Assembly: GCA_018396565.1 (NCBI GenBank)
Contig: JAGTQO010000078.1
Coordinates: 1-5,841 of the forward strand
Reading direction: 5' to 3'
Source of the DNA: Candidatus Bathyarchaeota archaeon
Lineage (GTDB): Archaea > Thermoproteota > Bathyarchaeia > 40CM-2-53-6 > RBG-13-38-9
Length of the DNA: 5,841 bases
The first letter of the stretch is position 1. Each line of letters opens with the position of its first letter. This document shows, in pieces, positions 5,452-5,841 of this stretch. Below the pieces are notes generated by a model. That model worked only from the letters and a program-made list of their open reading frames with translations. It ran no database searches and was not told the origin of the DNA. The position numbers and the translations under genes are program-made.

Positions 5452-5841
5452 CTAGATCATTCTCTCAATGGTCTGCTTGAAAGTTTCTCTTCTATATCCT
5501 ACTTCTCCACCTCTGCCTTCAGGGTTCTTGAGGCTTCTTTTGAATCCTCCTTTTGGAGGGTGGAGGTTGAATACTGTCTTTAATCCTTCAGCCTCCAAAT
5601 CTTTCGGTTTCAGCTTCCCTGAGGTCAACATCTCCGCGAGGTTACGAATGTCGACCCCGAACCTTTCCTTGACATATTCGTCGGTGAGGCCTGACCTGGC
5701 CTTGAAGAGTCTGGTTAGGATTTGGCTGTCTGCCTCTGACCAGAAGACTCTGTCTTTAACTTTTCTCAGGGCGCCCCTGGCCTCAGGTGTGTCTTCGAAT
5801 ATTTTTGCCATGTTTACTCTTTTCAATCCTAGTGTCCTGAG
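5452..5841 (-). CDS. rpl30: Large-subunit ribosomal protein uL30 (L30p), 5'-partial
   Basis: Archaeal/eukaryotic-type uL30 of the 50S subunit. Seen: a DDTP-like segment (EDTPEARGALRKVKD), then LTDEYVKERFGVDIRNLAEML, then the family-typical LHPPKGGFKRS stretch and a C-terminal GEVGYRRE. The reading frame stays open to the window edge: five further codons precede the TTG at 5826 and read like the end of the ferredoxin-like N-terminal strand-helix (LRTLGLKRVN). The TTG at 5826 is therefore not the start, and roughly 25-35 N-terminal residues lie outside the window, judged from the usual archaeal length of about 155. It is the first visible gene of the operon. Its TAG stop is 3 nt before an ATG (5448) that would be the natural start of uL15. 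Identification is firm; only the start is missing. Confidence 0.95.
   Translation of the reverse strand, partial: LRTLGLKRVNMAKIFEDTPEARGALRKVKDRVFWSEADSQILTRLFKARSGLTDEYVKERFGVDIRNLAEMLTSGKLKPKDLEAEGLKTVFNLHPPKGGFKRSLKNPEGRGGEVGYRRETFKQTIERMI

Noticed and set aside
5452..5826. Complete uL30 starting at the TTG at 5826
   Set aside because: The frame stays open to the window edge with family-like residues, and the ORF lacks the N-terminal strand of uL30. The gene is cut by the window boundary.

Overview
This window is an archaeal ribosomal-protein/secretion operon tail. Every confident gene lies on the minus strand, so transcription runs from the right edge to the left. In order of transcription it carries uL30 (5' end cut by the window edge), uL15, secY, adkA (archaeal adenylate kinase), an EMC3/Oxa1-like DUF106 membrane protein, cmk (CMP kinase), eL14, cbf5 (H/ACA pseudouridine synthase) and a tRNA-Ser. 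The gene order, archaea-only families (AdkA, eL14, DUF106, archaeal Cbf5), tight spacing, frequent TTG starts and bulge-helix-bulge (BHB) introns place it in Archaea. Introns in cbf5 and at non-anticodon tRNA positions suggest a TACK-group lineage, for example Bathyarchaeia or a relative of Thermoproteota. That finer placement is inference.

The main discovery is that cbf5 is interrupted. Its two halves lie in different frames on either side of the catalytic GTLDP motif. Removing exactly 20 nt (1352-1371) restores the motif and gives a normal-length protein of about 335-339 residues. The 20 nt fold, with their exon flanks, into a BHB: a 4-bp central helix, two 3-nt AGA bulges on opposite strands, an inner stem-loop and an 8-bp exon-exon outer helix. 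The intron splits the GAC codon of the catalytic aspartate.

The tRNA at 395-513 is a class II tRNA with GCCGGGA/TCCCGGC acceptor, G73, encoded CCA and a long variable arm. It is 30 nt too long. The best solution is two introns: 18 nt at 29/30 with a strong BHB, and 12 nt at 37/38 with a weaker one. They flank an 8-nt micro-exon carrying the GGA anticodon. Splicing gives a perfect CAGGC/GCCTG anticodon stem and the loop CTGGAGA, so tRNA-Ser(GGA). The window may therefore hold three tiny BHB introns within about 0.9 kb.

uL15 shows an apparent one-base frameshift near its N-terminus, probably a sequence error but worth checking. Positions 1-394 contain no gene I can support.

Functionally the cluster couples large-subunit assembly (uL30, uL15, eL14), membrane insertion (SecY, DUF106), nucleotide supply (AdkA, Cmk) and RNA modification (Cbf5). 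The operon promoter lies beyond the right edge.
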